Below the pieces are notes generated by a model that was not told the DNA's origin, searched no databases, and worked only from the letters and a program-made list of their open reading frames with translations. Of a DNA stretch of 20,236 nt, positions 1 through 7,778 are shown in pieces. Every line of letters begins with the position of its first letter. The first letter of the stretch is position 1. Both the position numbers and the translations under genes were made by a program. Source of the stretch: Actinomycetota bacterium (GTDB taxonomy: Bacteria > Actinomycetota > Actinomycetes > S36-B12 > UBA10799). The DNA lies in contig JAUPKM010000058.1 in NCBI GenBank assembly GCA_030837445.1, positions 1-20,236 of the forward strand. Direction: 5' to 3'.

Positions 1-1872
1 CACCAGGAGGAAGACGAGCGCCACGAGGCTGAATAGCACGGCGACCAACGTCTTGCCTTGAGGGGCAAGAAGGGACTCCTCCGGTGCCACGTACGGCGAG
101 ACTGACTCCGTCACATCGAGCGGAAACTCCGCCTCGACGGCCTCGGCACCAACCTCCGCGTAGTACGTCGCCGACATCGTGAAGGAGCCCGTCTCGGTCG
201 CGGTGTAGGTGACCGTCGCGGTGCCATCTGCTGCCGTCGGGATCTTGCCCAGCGGGACACGGTTGTCGCCTGGGGCGAACATCGGAGTGCTCTGGTAGAA
301 GCTCACCGGGGCTCCGGCGACTGGTATTCCAGCAGCGGTGACAGTGGCCTTGACAGTGACCTCGGGTCCCGCGGCAGTGGCGGTGACAGACATCGTCGCC
401 GGCGGCGTGGCGACGTCCTCGGCATGGGCCTCGGGTGCGGACACCATGCCGACACCCAGGAACGCTCCCATCGCAAGGGTCGCTGCGCCGGCAACGACGA
501 CCTTCTTCGTGCGGCCCGACTTCTTGGCCAAGGCCGGCTTCGAGGTCACTGTGATGGGCGAGCCAGCCAGTTCGGCCACCTCGTCGATGGCGATCAGGGG
601 GACGACCCGGAAGAGGAGCATGAGGCCGAGGGGAATGGCGGCGGCACCCGCGAGCGTGACGGCGATGGACACCCATGTGAAGTGGAAGAAGTCACCGAAC
701 GTCCCCGTCAGGCGGTCATAGCCCGCGGTCTCGACGACCATGAGAACGCGCTTGATCCACATGACGATGACCACGAGGGCGGCGGCGATGCCGATGCCCC
801 AGACGTTGCGGGTCCACGGCAGCGCGACCAGGACGATGGGTGCCACGGTGCCCATCAGCAGGAAGATCCAGAACCACATCGCGACGTCGCCGACGAGCAT
901 CCCGTGGATGATCTCCGACGGGCCGGCCTCGCCGACGTAGGCAGAGGGCAGCAGGTCGGCGAACGTCAGGTAGATGTACACGGCACTGAGGGCGACCATG
1001 ATGAACCCGAGGCGGTCGAAGTGCTTCTTCGTGATGAAGGCCTCGAGGTGGTACCCGCGTCGGAACCCCGCGGTCACCAGGATCACCAAGGCGACGCCCG
1101 AGTAGAGGGCGGCGATGACGAAGTAGGGCGCCCAGATGCTCTCATGCCAGCCGGGACGGCTGACCAGCGCGAAGGCCCACGACAGCACGGAGTGGACGGC
1201 CACCGCGAGGGGGATGATGACGATCGCGGTGATGAGGATGGCCGAGTGGAGGACCTTGCGCTGGCGAGTCGAGCCGACCCAGTTCCGTGAGATGAGCCGG
1301 TACAGCAGCAGCCGTCCGCGACCGAGCTCGTCCGGATGCGCGCCGCGCAGGATGGCGGTGTCAGGAATCAGGGGGAGGAGGAAGAACACGAACGTCACGC
1401 ACGTGTAGGTGATGATCGCCACCATGTCCCAGAAGACGGGTGAGGCGAAGTTCGGCTGCGTCACCATCTCGAAGACGCGCTCGGGTCGTCCGAGGTGCGG
1501 GAAGATGAATGCCGCACCCACGAGCACCGTGACCAGGGCCATGCCCTCTGACAGGCGGGCCAGCGGGGCTCTCCAGGACGCGCCAGTCAGCAGGAGGATC
1601 GCCGAGACGACGGCTCCGCCGTAGCTGACGCCGATGAAGGCGACGACGTCCGCGATGTAGATGGCCCAGAACGAGCTGTCGGTGTACCCGGCCGCGCCCA
1701 TGCCCTGCTGGAGCTGCACGACCCAGGCGTAGATGCCGACGGCCACGACGACTGTCAGCAGCGCGATGGCGATCCAGAACTTCTTGCTGGCTCGCCCCAT
1801 GGGCCGCATTGCGGCCTCGACGACGTCGGGTGCCGGCTCAACCGGCTGGACTACGTCAGCGACGATGCTCAT
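1..1872 (-). CDS. nrfD: NrfD-type membrane subunit fused to an Ig-like domain (3' end beyond the window)
   Basis: The reading frame is open from an ATG at 1872 to the left edge, giving 624 visible residues and no stop. Residues about 30-430 are a multi-helix membrane protein of the NrfD/PsrC/HybB type. In this family the subunit exchanges electrons between the quinone pool and an iron-sulfur partner. The start overlaps the stop of the iron-sulfur gene in an ATGA, so the two are co-translated. After the NrfD part comes a Lys/Arg-rich stretch (KKSGRTKK, 450-457), then a hydrophobic helix ending in an AHA-like signal peptidase site (to about residue 484). A beta-rich, Thr/Val/Ala-rich Ig-like domain follows (about 488-588). 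The last 16 or so visible residues begin another hydrophobic segment. Standard NrfD proteins lack this tail. The NrfD assignment is firm; the role of the tail is inferred. The catalytic partner, if any, would lie to the left. Confidence 0.85.
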   Translation of the reverse strand, partial: MSIVADVVQPVEPAPDVVEAAMRPMGRASKKFWIAIALLTVVVAVGIYAWVVQLQQGMGAAGYTDSSFWAIYIADVVAFIGVSYGGAVVSAILLLTGASWRAPLARLSEGMALVTVLVGAAFIFPHLGRPERVFEMVTQPNFASPVFWDMVAIITYTCVTFVFFLLPLIPDTAILRGAHPDELGRGRLLLYRLISRNWVGSTRQRKVLHSAILITAIVIIPLAVAVHSVLSWAFALVSRPGWHESIWAPYFVIAALYSGVALVILVTAGFRRGYHLEAFITKKHFDRLGFIMVALSAVYIYLTFADLLPSAYVGEAGPSEIIHGMLVGDVAMWFWIFLLMGTVAPIVLVALPWTRNVWGIGIAAALVVIVMWIKRVLMVVETAGYDRLTGTFGDFFHFTWVSIAVTLAGAAAIPLGLMLLFRVVPLIAIDEVAELAGSPITVTSKPALAKKSGRTKKVVVAGAATLAMGAFLGVGMVSAPEAHAEDVATPPATMSVTATAAGPEVTVKATVTAAGIPVAGAPVSFYQSTPMFAPGDNRVPLGKIPTAADGTATVTYTATETGSFTMSATYYAEVGAEAVEAEFPLDVTESVSPYVAPEESLLAPQGKTLVAVLFSLVALVFLLV

Positions 1873-2744
1873 GACACGCCTTCCTTGGGTCCGCCGAGGG
1901 GCTGACCGTTGCCGAGGATGTAGTAGGTCCGGGGCTCGGTGCCCAGCTCCTCCTGGAAGCGCACGGCATTGTTCTCACGGAGGAACGTTGAGAGCTTGAC
2001 GGTGGTCTTGCCGTTGACGGCGACGTCGGTGATGAAGTCTCCGATGTAGTGCACGCCGTTCGGGCAGGCCTCGACGCAGGAGGGCAGCTCCTTGCTGTAC
2101 GGCAGTCGATCCGCGCACAGTACGCACTTGCCGACGGTTCCCATCTGGTTCGCCGGGAACTGGGGAGTGCTGGGCGAGGGCTCTGGCATGCGGTTCGTCG
2201 GTGCGGGCGGGTTCCAGTTGAAGTAGCGCGCCTCGTACGGACAGGCAGCCATGCAGGCGCGTGAGCCGATGCACGTGTCCTGGTCGACGAGGACGATGCC
2301 CTGGGGGTCGTGATACGTGGCGCCCACAGGGCAGACGTTGAGGCAGGGCGCGTTCTCGCACATCTGGCAGGGCACGGGCATGAAGAACTCCTTGCCGGCG
2401 TCGTCCTCCCAGGACAGGACCCGCATCCAGGTCTGGTCGGGCGGCAGACCGTGCCGCGTCTGGCATGAGCTGACGCACTTGCGCTCGCCGGTGCACTTGC
2501 GCAGGTCGACCACGCGGCACCACTGGTGCTCCGAGCCCGGGTCGGTCAGGGCCTCGGCGGCGTGAGCGTCGTTCCGGTAGGACACGATCCCCAAGGACGC
2601 GCCCGTGGCAGCGACGCCCACAGCGCCGAGTGTGAGCAGGATGTTGCGCCGCGACAGGCTCGCATCCTCGACCGAGCATTCGTCGGTGCATCCATCGCCG
2701 ACGGGCGTCAGCCCCAGGTCCACTGTCTTCCTGCGTCCGAGCAT
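1869..2744 (-). CDS. Tat-exported four-motif ferredoxin-like iron-sulfur subunit (DmsB/PsrB/NrfC type)
   Basis: This 291-residue electron-transfer subunit should pass electrons between the NrfD membrane protein and an extracytoplasmic partner. A twin-arginine signal (SRRNILLTLGAVGVA, Arg32-Arg33) precedes four Cys motifs. Motif 2 (C126, C129, C134, C138-P) and motif 4 (C207, C210, C223, C227-P) are complete. Motif 1 reads CTGERKCVSSC, with Glu87 in the second Cys position. Motif 3 reads CIGSRACMAAC, with Ser161 in that position. In NarH the second Cys of motif 3 is Trp and the cluster is [3Fe-4S], so an altered cluster is likely here. Extra Cys at 19, 23 and 76 might compensate. The ATG at 2744 is preferred over an upstream ATG because AGGATGAGG lies 8 nt before it and the Tat signal is then near the N terminus. 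It follows the lipoprotein gene by 87 nt that include a hairpin, and overlaps nrfD by 4 nt. Confidence 0.9.
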   Translation of the reverse strand: MLGRRKTVDLGLTPVGDGCTDECSVEDASLSRRNILLTLGAVGVAATGASLGIVSYRNDAHAAEALTDPGSEHQWCRVVDLRKCTGERKCVSSCQTRHGLPPDQTWMRVLSWEDDAGKEFFMPVPCQMCENAPCLNVCPVGATYHDPQGIVLVDQDTCIGSRACMAACPYEARYFNWNPPAPTNRMPEPSPSTPQFPANQMGTVGKCVLCADRLPYSKELPSCVEACPNGVHYIGDFITDVAVNGKTTVKLSTFLRENNAVRFQEELGTEPRTYYILGNGQPLGGPKEGVS

Positions 2745-2787
2745 CGTGTGCACCTCATCCTTGCCGTGGGTTGCCTGAATCGAGTGG

Positions 2788-2821
2788 GGCTGGTGGAGGC
2801 GGCGACCCGCCCCCACCAGCC
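2788..2821 (-). other. Strong hairpin between the lipoprotein and iron-sulfur genes
   Basis: A 15-bp inverted repeat (GGCTGGTGGAGGCGG against CCGCCCCCACCAGCC, one A/C mismatch) encloses a 4-nt loop. It begins 10 nt past the lipoprotein stop. No T-run follows on the minus strand, so it is not a classic intrinsic terminator. It could protect the lipoprotein mRNA or cause partial termination, making the lipoprotein more abundant than the two downstream membrane and iron-sulfur subunits. Confidence 0.6.
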
Positions 2822-2831
2822 GATGCCCGTG

Positions 2832-3884
2832 CTACTCGGTGACAGTGATCGTCGCCGTCGTCGTCTCCATGCCGGGCGCGGAGTCGGTCAGCGTGTACGT
2901 ACCCGCGGTCATCGGGATGAGGTACAGGCTGGTCGAGATACCTGCCTCGACATCGGCAGGACGGATCTGCGCGCCCGTGGTGAAGCCATCCGAGGCCGTC
3001 ACCTTCCAGGAGGCAGATGCCTTCAAGAGGTCCTCGATCTCGTAGACGTGCATGACAGTGCCCTCGTTGGTGAAGGTGATCGTCGCCGGCACGCCAACCT
3101 TGAGGTCGGTGTTCTCGGGCTTGAAGAAGCCCGTGCCCTCGGCGCCTTCCTGGTCACCCATGGTGATGGTGACGGCGGTGGCGTCGGTGTCCCAGGTCGG
3201 GATCGCCGCGGTGATCATGTCTGCAGCGCCTGCCGGCACCCCGAGAGAGCTGAGCGGTTCGATCACGGGTGCCGGTGCCGTCGGCACCGCTCCGGTGACA
3301 TTCACCGATCCGGTCAGCCCATCGACAGGGGCGCCCGCGGCGTCGACACCGACGAGGGGGTAGGTGCCCGGCATGACCGGCACGACGAACAGCGAGACAG
3401 TGCTGCCGGCGGCGGCGTAGATGTCGGAGAACTGGTACATCTTGATCTCCGCACCGGACTCAGTCTTGCGGACCGCGGACGCCTTGTAGAAGTCCACGGC
3501 GGAGATGCCCTGGTCGGCGGAACCGCTGTTGGTGATCTGGATCTCGTACGGCATGCCCGCGACCAGCTCGAGCACCGCCGGCGTCATGGCCGCAGCCACG
3601 TCCAGGGTCAGGACCTCTGCGGTATCCCAGTCGGCAGCGTCCTTGAAGTCACCGACGTTGGAGACCCACTCGTCCGCGCCAAGCGCTGCGGCAACGGCTT
3701 CGCCAGTGGCGGCCGCGGACGCCGCTGGCGCCGAGGCGGCTTCGGTCGCCGCAGCGTCGGCGGTCGAGTCGCTGCTTCCGCCGCAGGCGCTGAGGGACAG
3801 GAGGAGCAGGCTGGCGACCGCTAGTCCCCCGACAGTGCCGCGGTTGATTCTGCTGGCCATCCGTCGGCCGGCTGGGCTGGTCAT
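2832..3884 (-). CDS. Lipoprotein with two degenerate cupredoxin-like domains
   Basis: This 350-residue protein is probably anchored to the outer face of the membrane. A basic N terminus and hydrophobic core end in the lipobox LSAC, with Cys34 as the lipidation site. An Ala/Ser-rich linker follows to about residue 85. Two similar beta-sandwich domains come next (about 90-210 and 235-350). Both contain a 'TNxG' strand, a D(F/L)(Y/L)KASA stretch, and a closing (V/I)P(V/M)xxGTY strand. This is the cupredoxin layout, but neither domain has a Cys, and only one His (in MHVYE, domain 2) is visible, so a type 1 copper site is not possible. The ATG at 3884 is chosen because GGAGG lies just before it; an upstream ATG at 3896 has no such site. 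It is first in the operon with the iron-sulfur and NrfD genes. It may be a structural or ligand-binding partner; electron transfer by this protein is unlikely. Confidence 0.82.
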   Translation of the reverse strand: MTSPAGRRMASRINRGTVGGLAVASLLLLSLSACGGSSDSTADAAATEAASAPAASAAATGEAVAAALGADEWVSNVGDFKDAADWDTAEVLTLDVAAAMTPAVLELVAGMPYEIQITNSGSADQGISAVDFYKASAVRKTESGAEIKMYQFSDIYAAAGSTVSLFVVPVMPGTYPLVGVDAAGAPVDGLTGSVNVTGAVPTAPAPVIEPLSSLGVPAGAADMITAAIPTWDTDATAVTITMGDQEGAEGTGFFKPENTDLKVGVPATITFTNEGTVMHVYEIEDLLKASASWKVTASDGFTTGAQIRPADVEAGISTSLYLIPMTAGTYTLTDSAPGMETTTATITVTE

Positions 3885-3983
3885 TGTTTCCTCCATCGAG
3901 TGCGTTCTTCGAGTGGTGCCGCCGGATGGATTCCCCGACACCTCGAGCCTCGTCGACAGGCGCCGGCCGTCGCATCGGTGATC

Positions 3984-4004
3984 ACCACCGGTGCCATCGG
4001 TGGT
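3984..4004. repeat. Inverted repeat in the divergent regulatory region
   Basis: ACCACCG and CGGTGGT form a perfect 7-bp inverted repeat around a 7-nt spacer. The repeat lies 100 nt upstream of the lipoprotein start and 120 nt upstream of the response-regulator start. The left arm also overlaps the palindrome CACCGGTG (3986-3993). It is a plausible regulator binding site for the left operon, but no known operator is recognised. Confidence 0.4.
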
Positions 4005-4072
4005 TCCACCTAGTCCACGAGGGACCAAAGGCGCCCGAGGGCACCCTCAGGCGGGCGTACAGTCGAGGACTT

Positions 4073-4090
4073 GGGACTCTCGTGGGACTC
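4073..4090 (+). promoter_or_regulatory. Tandem GGGACTC repeats upstream of the response regulator
   Basis: GGGACTC occurs at 4073-4079 and again at 4084-4090, 11 bp apart, so both copies face the same side of the helix. A related GTCC-N5-GGAC element lies at 4014-4026. The repeats end 34 nt before the GTG start of the NarL-family regulator. Such spacing fits half-sites for a LuxR/NarL-type dimer and so possible autoregulation. This is inferred from position and spacing only. Confidence 0.35.
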
Positions 4091-4124
4091 ATGCATCGCG
4101 GACGGCTAGACCAAGGAGCGGGGC

Positions 4125-4796
4125 GTGGACGATCAAGGCGGTTCACTGCCCCTCGTACGCGTCCTGATCGTCGATGACCATCCGATCTTCCGCGCTGGAC
4201 TGCGGGAGCGACTGGAGACGGAGCCCGGATCGATCGAGGTCGTGGGCGAGGCGGGCGACGGCGCCACCGCACGCAGCATGACCGCCGCCATCCGCCCTGA
4301 CGTCGTCCTCATGGACATCTCCATGCCCGGCATGAACGGCATCGAGGCAACACGCGTCATCAGCGCGGAGTTCCCCGACGTGGAGGTCATCATCCTCTCG
4401 GTCTACGACGACGACCAGTACGTCCATGCCGCGCTGGAGGCCGGCGCGAGCGGCTACCTGCTCAAGACCGTGGAGGCCGCCGAGTTGCGCGACTCCGTCA
4501 TCCGAGTGGCCCGCGGTGAGTCCGTGCTGTCGCCATCCGTGGCACGTACGGTGCTCACCCGCCTCTCGGGGGCCACGGTGGCGTCGTCTCCCCTGAGCGA
4601 CCGAGAGCGCCAGGTGCTGGAGCTCGCCGCGCACGGGGCCTCCAACAAGTCCATCGCCAAGGACCTCTTCCTCAGCACCCGCACCGTCGAGGCGCACCTG
4701 AGGAACATCTTCGAGAAGCTGGGCGTGACCTCGAGGACCGAGGCCGTCACCGAAGCAATGCGGCACGACTGGATTCGGTTGGCCGATGGTCGCTGA
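4125..4796 (+). CDS. NarL/FixJ-family response regulator
   Basis: This 223-residue cytoplasmic transcription regulator has an N-terminal receiver domain (about 11-130) with acidic residues Asp17-Asp18. The phosphoacceptor is Asp64 in VVLMDISMPG, and a conserved Lys sits in YLLKT. A LuxR-type helix-turn-helix spans about 155-218 (LSDRERQVLELAAHG, then NKSIAKDLFLSTRTVEAHLR). The GTG start is preceded by AAGGAG at 6 nt. Its last 11 nt overlap the start of the kinase gene, a classic cognate pair. It is divergent from the lipoprotein/iron-sulfur/NrfD operon, which makes that operon the likeliest target besides itself. All expected phosphorelay residues are present. Confidence 0.95.
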   Translation: MDDQGGSLPLVRVLIVDDHPIFRAGLRERLETEPGSIEVVGEAGDGATARSMTAAIRPDVVLMDISMPGMNGIEATRVISAEFPDVEVIILSVYDDDQYVHAALEAGASGYLLKTVEAAELRDSVIRVARGESVLSPSVARTVLTRLSGATVASSPLSDRERQVLELAAHGASNKSIAKDLFLSTRTVEAHLRNIFEKLGVTSRTEAVTEAMRHDWIRLADGR

Positions 4797-6315
4797 CTGG
4801 TTCCGGCAGCTGCGGATACCCATCCGGGATCCCCGGTTCTGGGTGATCCAGATGCTCGTGCTCGTCATCGACATCGGTCACCTGCTGCTCGAGCACACAC
4901 AAGTCCTGCTGGGCGAGTCGGAGCTCTACCTGCTGTCCGTGTCCGTGTTCCTCATCCCCGTGGTGTACGCAGCCCTGGCGTTCGGCCTGCGAGGCGCCGT
5001 GCCCACCGCGCTCTGGGCGCTCGTGCTGTCTCTTCCCGAGATCAGCATGCACGGATGGACCACGCGCATCGGCATCATCACGCAGTTCACGATCGTCCTC
5101 GCGATCGCCATCATCGTCGCCCTGCGCGTGGACCGGGAGCACAAGGCCGCGCGAGCGTCAGAGCAGGCGAACCGCCGACTGTCCCGCCTGAACGCGACGG
5201 CTACCGCAGTCGCCAGCTCGCTCGACCTCGATCACGTGCTCACGGCCACCCTCCGCGCCAAGCTCGACCCCAACCGGGAGCAGATCGCCTGGATCCACCT
5301 GCTCCCGGACGGCCACAAGCCGACGGTGACCCACATCGACGCGAGTCGGTCGGACCGACCGCACGACCTCGACGTGATGCAGCGGTCCCTGACAGACAGG
5401 GCGTGCGCGACAGGCCTGGAGCAGCGGAGCGACCCGGACCGCGTTGGCGTGCACACGGCCGTCGTACCACTGACGTGCGACGATCGGGTGGTCGGTGCGC
5501 TAGGCGTCTCGTGGCCCCTTGACGGTATCGCCCCTGACGAGTTCCGGGTCCTGAACGCCATGGCCAAGCAGCTGAGCGTCGCCCTGGACAACATCCGCAC
5601 CCATGCGCGCACCAACGACGCCCTGGTCCAGCTGTCCCAGGCGAAGGAGAACCTGGAGATCTACATCGAACTGGCTACCGAAGCGCAGGAGGAGGAGCGC
5701 AAGCGCCTGTCCCGTGAACTCCACGACGACATCCTCCAGTCCCTGGCCGTGGTGAGGGGCCAGGTCGAGGCCTCCAGCACCTGCACACATCCAAGCGCCG
5801 ACACCGCCAGGCTGACGGACGCCCTGGAGATCCTGACCGACACGATGGGCAACGTCCGCCGGTACTGCAAGGACCTTCGACCATCGCTGCTGGATGACCT
5901 TGGCCTCGTGGATGCCGTGGAGTGGCTGACGGCCGACATGCAGAAGCGCACCGGCCTGCACGTCGAACTCGCCGTCGAGGGTGGTCGGCGTCGGCTCGGA
6001 GGCCGCGACGAGCTGCTGGTGTTCCGCATCATCCAGGAGGCACTGAACAACGTGGAGCGCCATGCCGACGCGACGCACGCCAGGGTCCGACTCGGGTTCA
6101 CAGCCGCGGCGCTCACCGCAGCAGTCTCCGACGACGGGCGAGGGATGGCGCCCACCGGACGAACTGGCGGTCACCCCAGCAGTCGAGGACTCGGCCTGCG
6201 CGGAATGGACGAGCGGACGAAGCTCCTACGCGGCATCCTGATCATGGAGAGCCGGACGGGCACGGGAACCACGGTGACCCTCACCGTCCCCAGCGGCCAC
6301 CACCCCGTTGCGTGA
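4786..6315 (+). CDS. Membrane sensor histidine kinase with GAF and HisKA_3 domains
   Basis: This 509-residue kinase should phosphorylate the adjacent response regulator. Hydrophobic segments at about 18-36, 47-85 and 95-114 anchor it in the membrane with very short external loops, so it probably senses a signal in or at the membrane. A helical linker leads to a GAF-like domain (about 145-275). A coiled stretch (QAKENLEIYIELATEAQEE) then leads to the HisKA_3 dimerisation domain with phosphoacceptor His313 in SRELHDDILQSL. The ATPase domain (about 400-505) has the N box (IIQEALNNVERHA), G1 (SDDGRGM), G2 (RGLGLRGM) and a final GTGTT. The GAF ligand is unknown; no Cys cluster or obvious haem-binding motif is visible. 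The stop is 19 nt from the convergent malic enzyme stop, with no room for a clear terminator. Confidence 0.93.
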   Translation: MVADWFRQLRIPIRDPRFWVIQMLVLVIDIGHLLLEHTQVLLGESELYLLSVSVFLIPVVYAALAFGLRGAVPTALWALVLSLPEISMHGWTTRIGIITQFTIVLAIAIIVALRVDREHKAARASEQANRRLSRLNATATAVASSLDLDHVLTATLRAKLDPNREQIAWIHLLPDGHKPTVTHIDASRSDRPHDLDVMQRSLTDRACATGLEQRSDPDRVGVHTAVVPLTCDDRVVGALGVSWPLDGIAPDEFRVLNAMAKQLSVALDNIRTHARTNDALVQLSQAKENLEIYIELATEAQEEERKRLSRELHDDILQSLAVVRGQVEASSTCTHPSADTARLTDALEILTDTMGNVRRYCKDLRPSLLDDLGLVDAVEWLTADMQKRTGLHVELAVEGGRRRLGGRDELLVFRIIQEALNNVERHADATHARVRLGFTAAALTAAVSDDGRGMAPTGRTGGHPSSRGLGLRGMDERTKLLRGILIMESRTGTGTTVTLTVPSGHHPVA

Positions 6316-6334
6316 AGTGCGGAGGTGTCCTTCG

Positions 6335-7720
6335 TCAGTCCACAGCGTCACCAGCACTCTGGCTGATGGCATGGGCAACGGCCGGCGCCACAGACTCGTC
6401 GAAGACGCTGGGAATGATGTACACCGCCGACAGTGCGTCCTCGTGGACGACGTCGGCGATCGCGTGCGCGGCCGCCAGGAGCATGGCATCGGTGACCTGG
6501 GTCGTGCCCGAGTCCAGCAGTCCCCGGAAGATTCCTGGGAAGGCGAGGACGTTGTTGATCTGGTTCGGGTAGTCGCTCCGTCCGGTTGCCACGATCGCGG
6601 CGTGCTGACCGGCGACGAGCGGATCAATCTCAGGCTCCGGATTCGCGAGGGCGAAGACGATGGCACCGTCAGCCATGAGGGCAACGTCGGAGGCCGTGAT
6701 GGTCCCTGGTTGGGAAACACCGATGAAGGCATCGGCGCCGGTCATCGCGTCGGCCAGGCTGCCGGTGTGCCTGCGTGGGTTCGTCAGCTCAGCCAGGTCC
6801 GCGCGCTCGACGTCGAGCCGCGCGCGTCCTGGGTAGATCGGGCCCTTGGAGTCGAACAGGATGATGTCCGGCACCCCTCCGATCGTGAGCAGGCGTGCGA
6901 CAGCAGCTCCTGCGGCGCCCGCTCCCGTCATCACGACGCGCAGGTCCTCCAGTCGCTTGCCCACGACCTTGACGGCGTTGAGCAGGGCGGCCAGGACGAC
7001 CACGGCAGTGCCGTGCTGGTCATCATGCAAGACGGGGATACTGAGGGATTGGCGCAGCCGACGCTCGACCTCGAAACAACGGGGTGCGGAGATGTCCTCC
7101 AGATTGATGCCCCCGAATCCGGGCGCGATGAGTTCGACAGTCCGCACGATCTCGTCCACATCCTGGGTGTCGAGGGCGATGGGCCAGGCATCGATGTCCG
7201 CGAAGCGCTTGAACAGGGCGGCTTTGCCCTCCATGACTGGCATTGCCGCTTCCGGGCCGAGGTCCCCGAGCCCCAGCACTGCCGAGCCATCCGTCACAAC
7301 GGCCACGGTGTTGCGCTTGATCGTGAAGATCCGTGCCTTTGTTCGGTCCTCGTGGATGGCAAGGCAGACGCGTGCCACTCCGGGCGTGTAGGCGCGAGCG
7401 AGATCGTCGCGAGTCTTGAGGGGCACCTTTGGCGTCACTTCGACCTTGCCCCCAAGATGCACCAGGAAGGTAGCGTCGCTGACATGGGCCACGGTGCAGC
7501 CATCAAGGGACGTCAGCGCAGCCCGCAGACCAGAGCCGTCGTCGTCGCTGGTCGACATGCACGTGACATCGAGCACGACCGAGTCGTGCCCGGCCTCGAC
7601 GATGTCAAGACCGAGGATGGCGCAGCCAGCAGCGGTGACGACCTCAATGATCCGACCGGATGCGTGCAGAGCCGTGGAGACCTCGATTCGGGCAACGAGC
7701 GTGTAGCCCAGTCCATTCAT
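6335..7720 (-). CDS. NAD-type malic enzyme with an N-terminal ACT domain
   Basis: This 461-residue cytoplasmic enzyme should decarboxylate malate to pyruvate and CO2 with reduction of NAD(P). Residues about 1-85 form an ACT-like regulatory domain, suggesting allosteric control by a small ligand. The malic domain holds the catalytic Tyr region (ARAYTPGVARVC), the Lys region (GKAALFKRFADIDAWPI) and the metal site (EDISAPRCFEVE). The nucleotide domain has GAGAAGAAVARLL and FALANPEPEIDP. It lacks the C-terminal phosphotransacetylase-like domain of the longer MaeB type. Two ATGs lie 6 nt apart; the one at 7720 is chosen because AAGGGA then sits 8 nt upstream, while the one at 7726 is too close. 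It follows etfB by 58 nt on the same strand and is probably co-transcribed with it. Confidence 0.93.
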   Translation of the reverse strand: MNGLGYTLVARIEVSTALHASGRIIEVVTAAGCAILGLDIVEAGHDSVVLDVTCMSTSDDDGSGLRAALTSLDGCTVAHVSDATFLVHLGGKVEVTPKVPLKTRDDLARAYTPGVARVCLAIHEDRTKARIFTIKRNTVAVVTDGSAVLGLGDLGPEAAMPVMEGKAALFKRFADIDAWPIALDTQDVDEIVRTVELIAPGFGGINLEDISAPRCFEVERRLRQSLSIPVLHDDQHGTAVVVLAALLNAVKVVGKRLEDLRVVMTGAGAAGAAVARLLTIGGVPDIILFDSKGPIYPGRARLDVERADLAELTNPRRHTGSLADAMTGADAFIGVSQPGTITASDVALMADGAIVFALANPEPEIDPLVAGQHAAIVATGRSDYPNQINNVLAFPGIFRGLLDSGTTQVTDAMLLAAAHAIADVVHEDALSAVYIIPSVFDESVAPAVAHAISQSAGDAVD

Positions 7721-7778
7721 GTGCATATCCCTTCAGTCTCGGCCCGCCGCGGGCGCGTGCCCTCTCGTACTTCACCTA

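Noticed and set aside
2526..3824. Long open frame on the plus strand opposite the lipoprotein and iron-sulfur genes
   Set aside because: Its product is Arg/His/Gly/Asp-rich low-complexity sequence without domain features, as expected from the antisense of GC-rich codons. The minus-strand genes have clear signals and motifs.
2832..3884. Blue copper (sulfocyanin-like) electron carrier
   Set aside because: No Cys ligand and only one candidate His in either domain.
4073..4090. DosR/DevR dormancy box
   Set aside because: The repeats are direct, not inverted, and the bases flanking GGGACT do not fit the box.
6316..6334. Bidirectional terminator between the kinase and malic enzyme genes
   Set aside because: Only 19 nt separate the stops and no stem or T-run is seen there.
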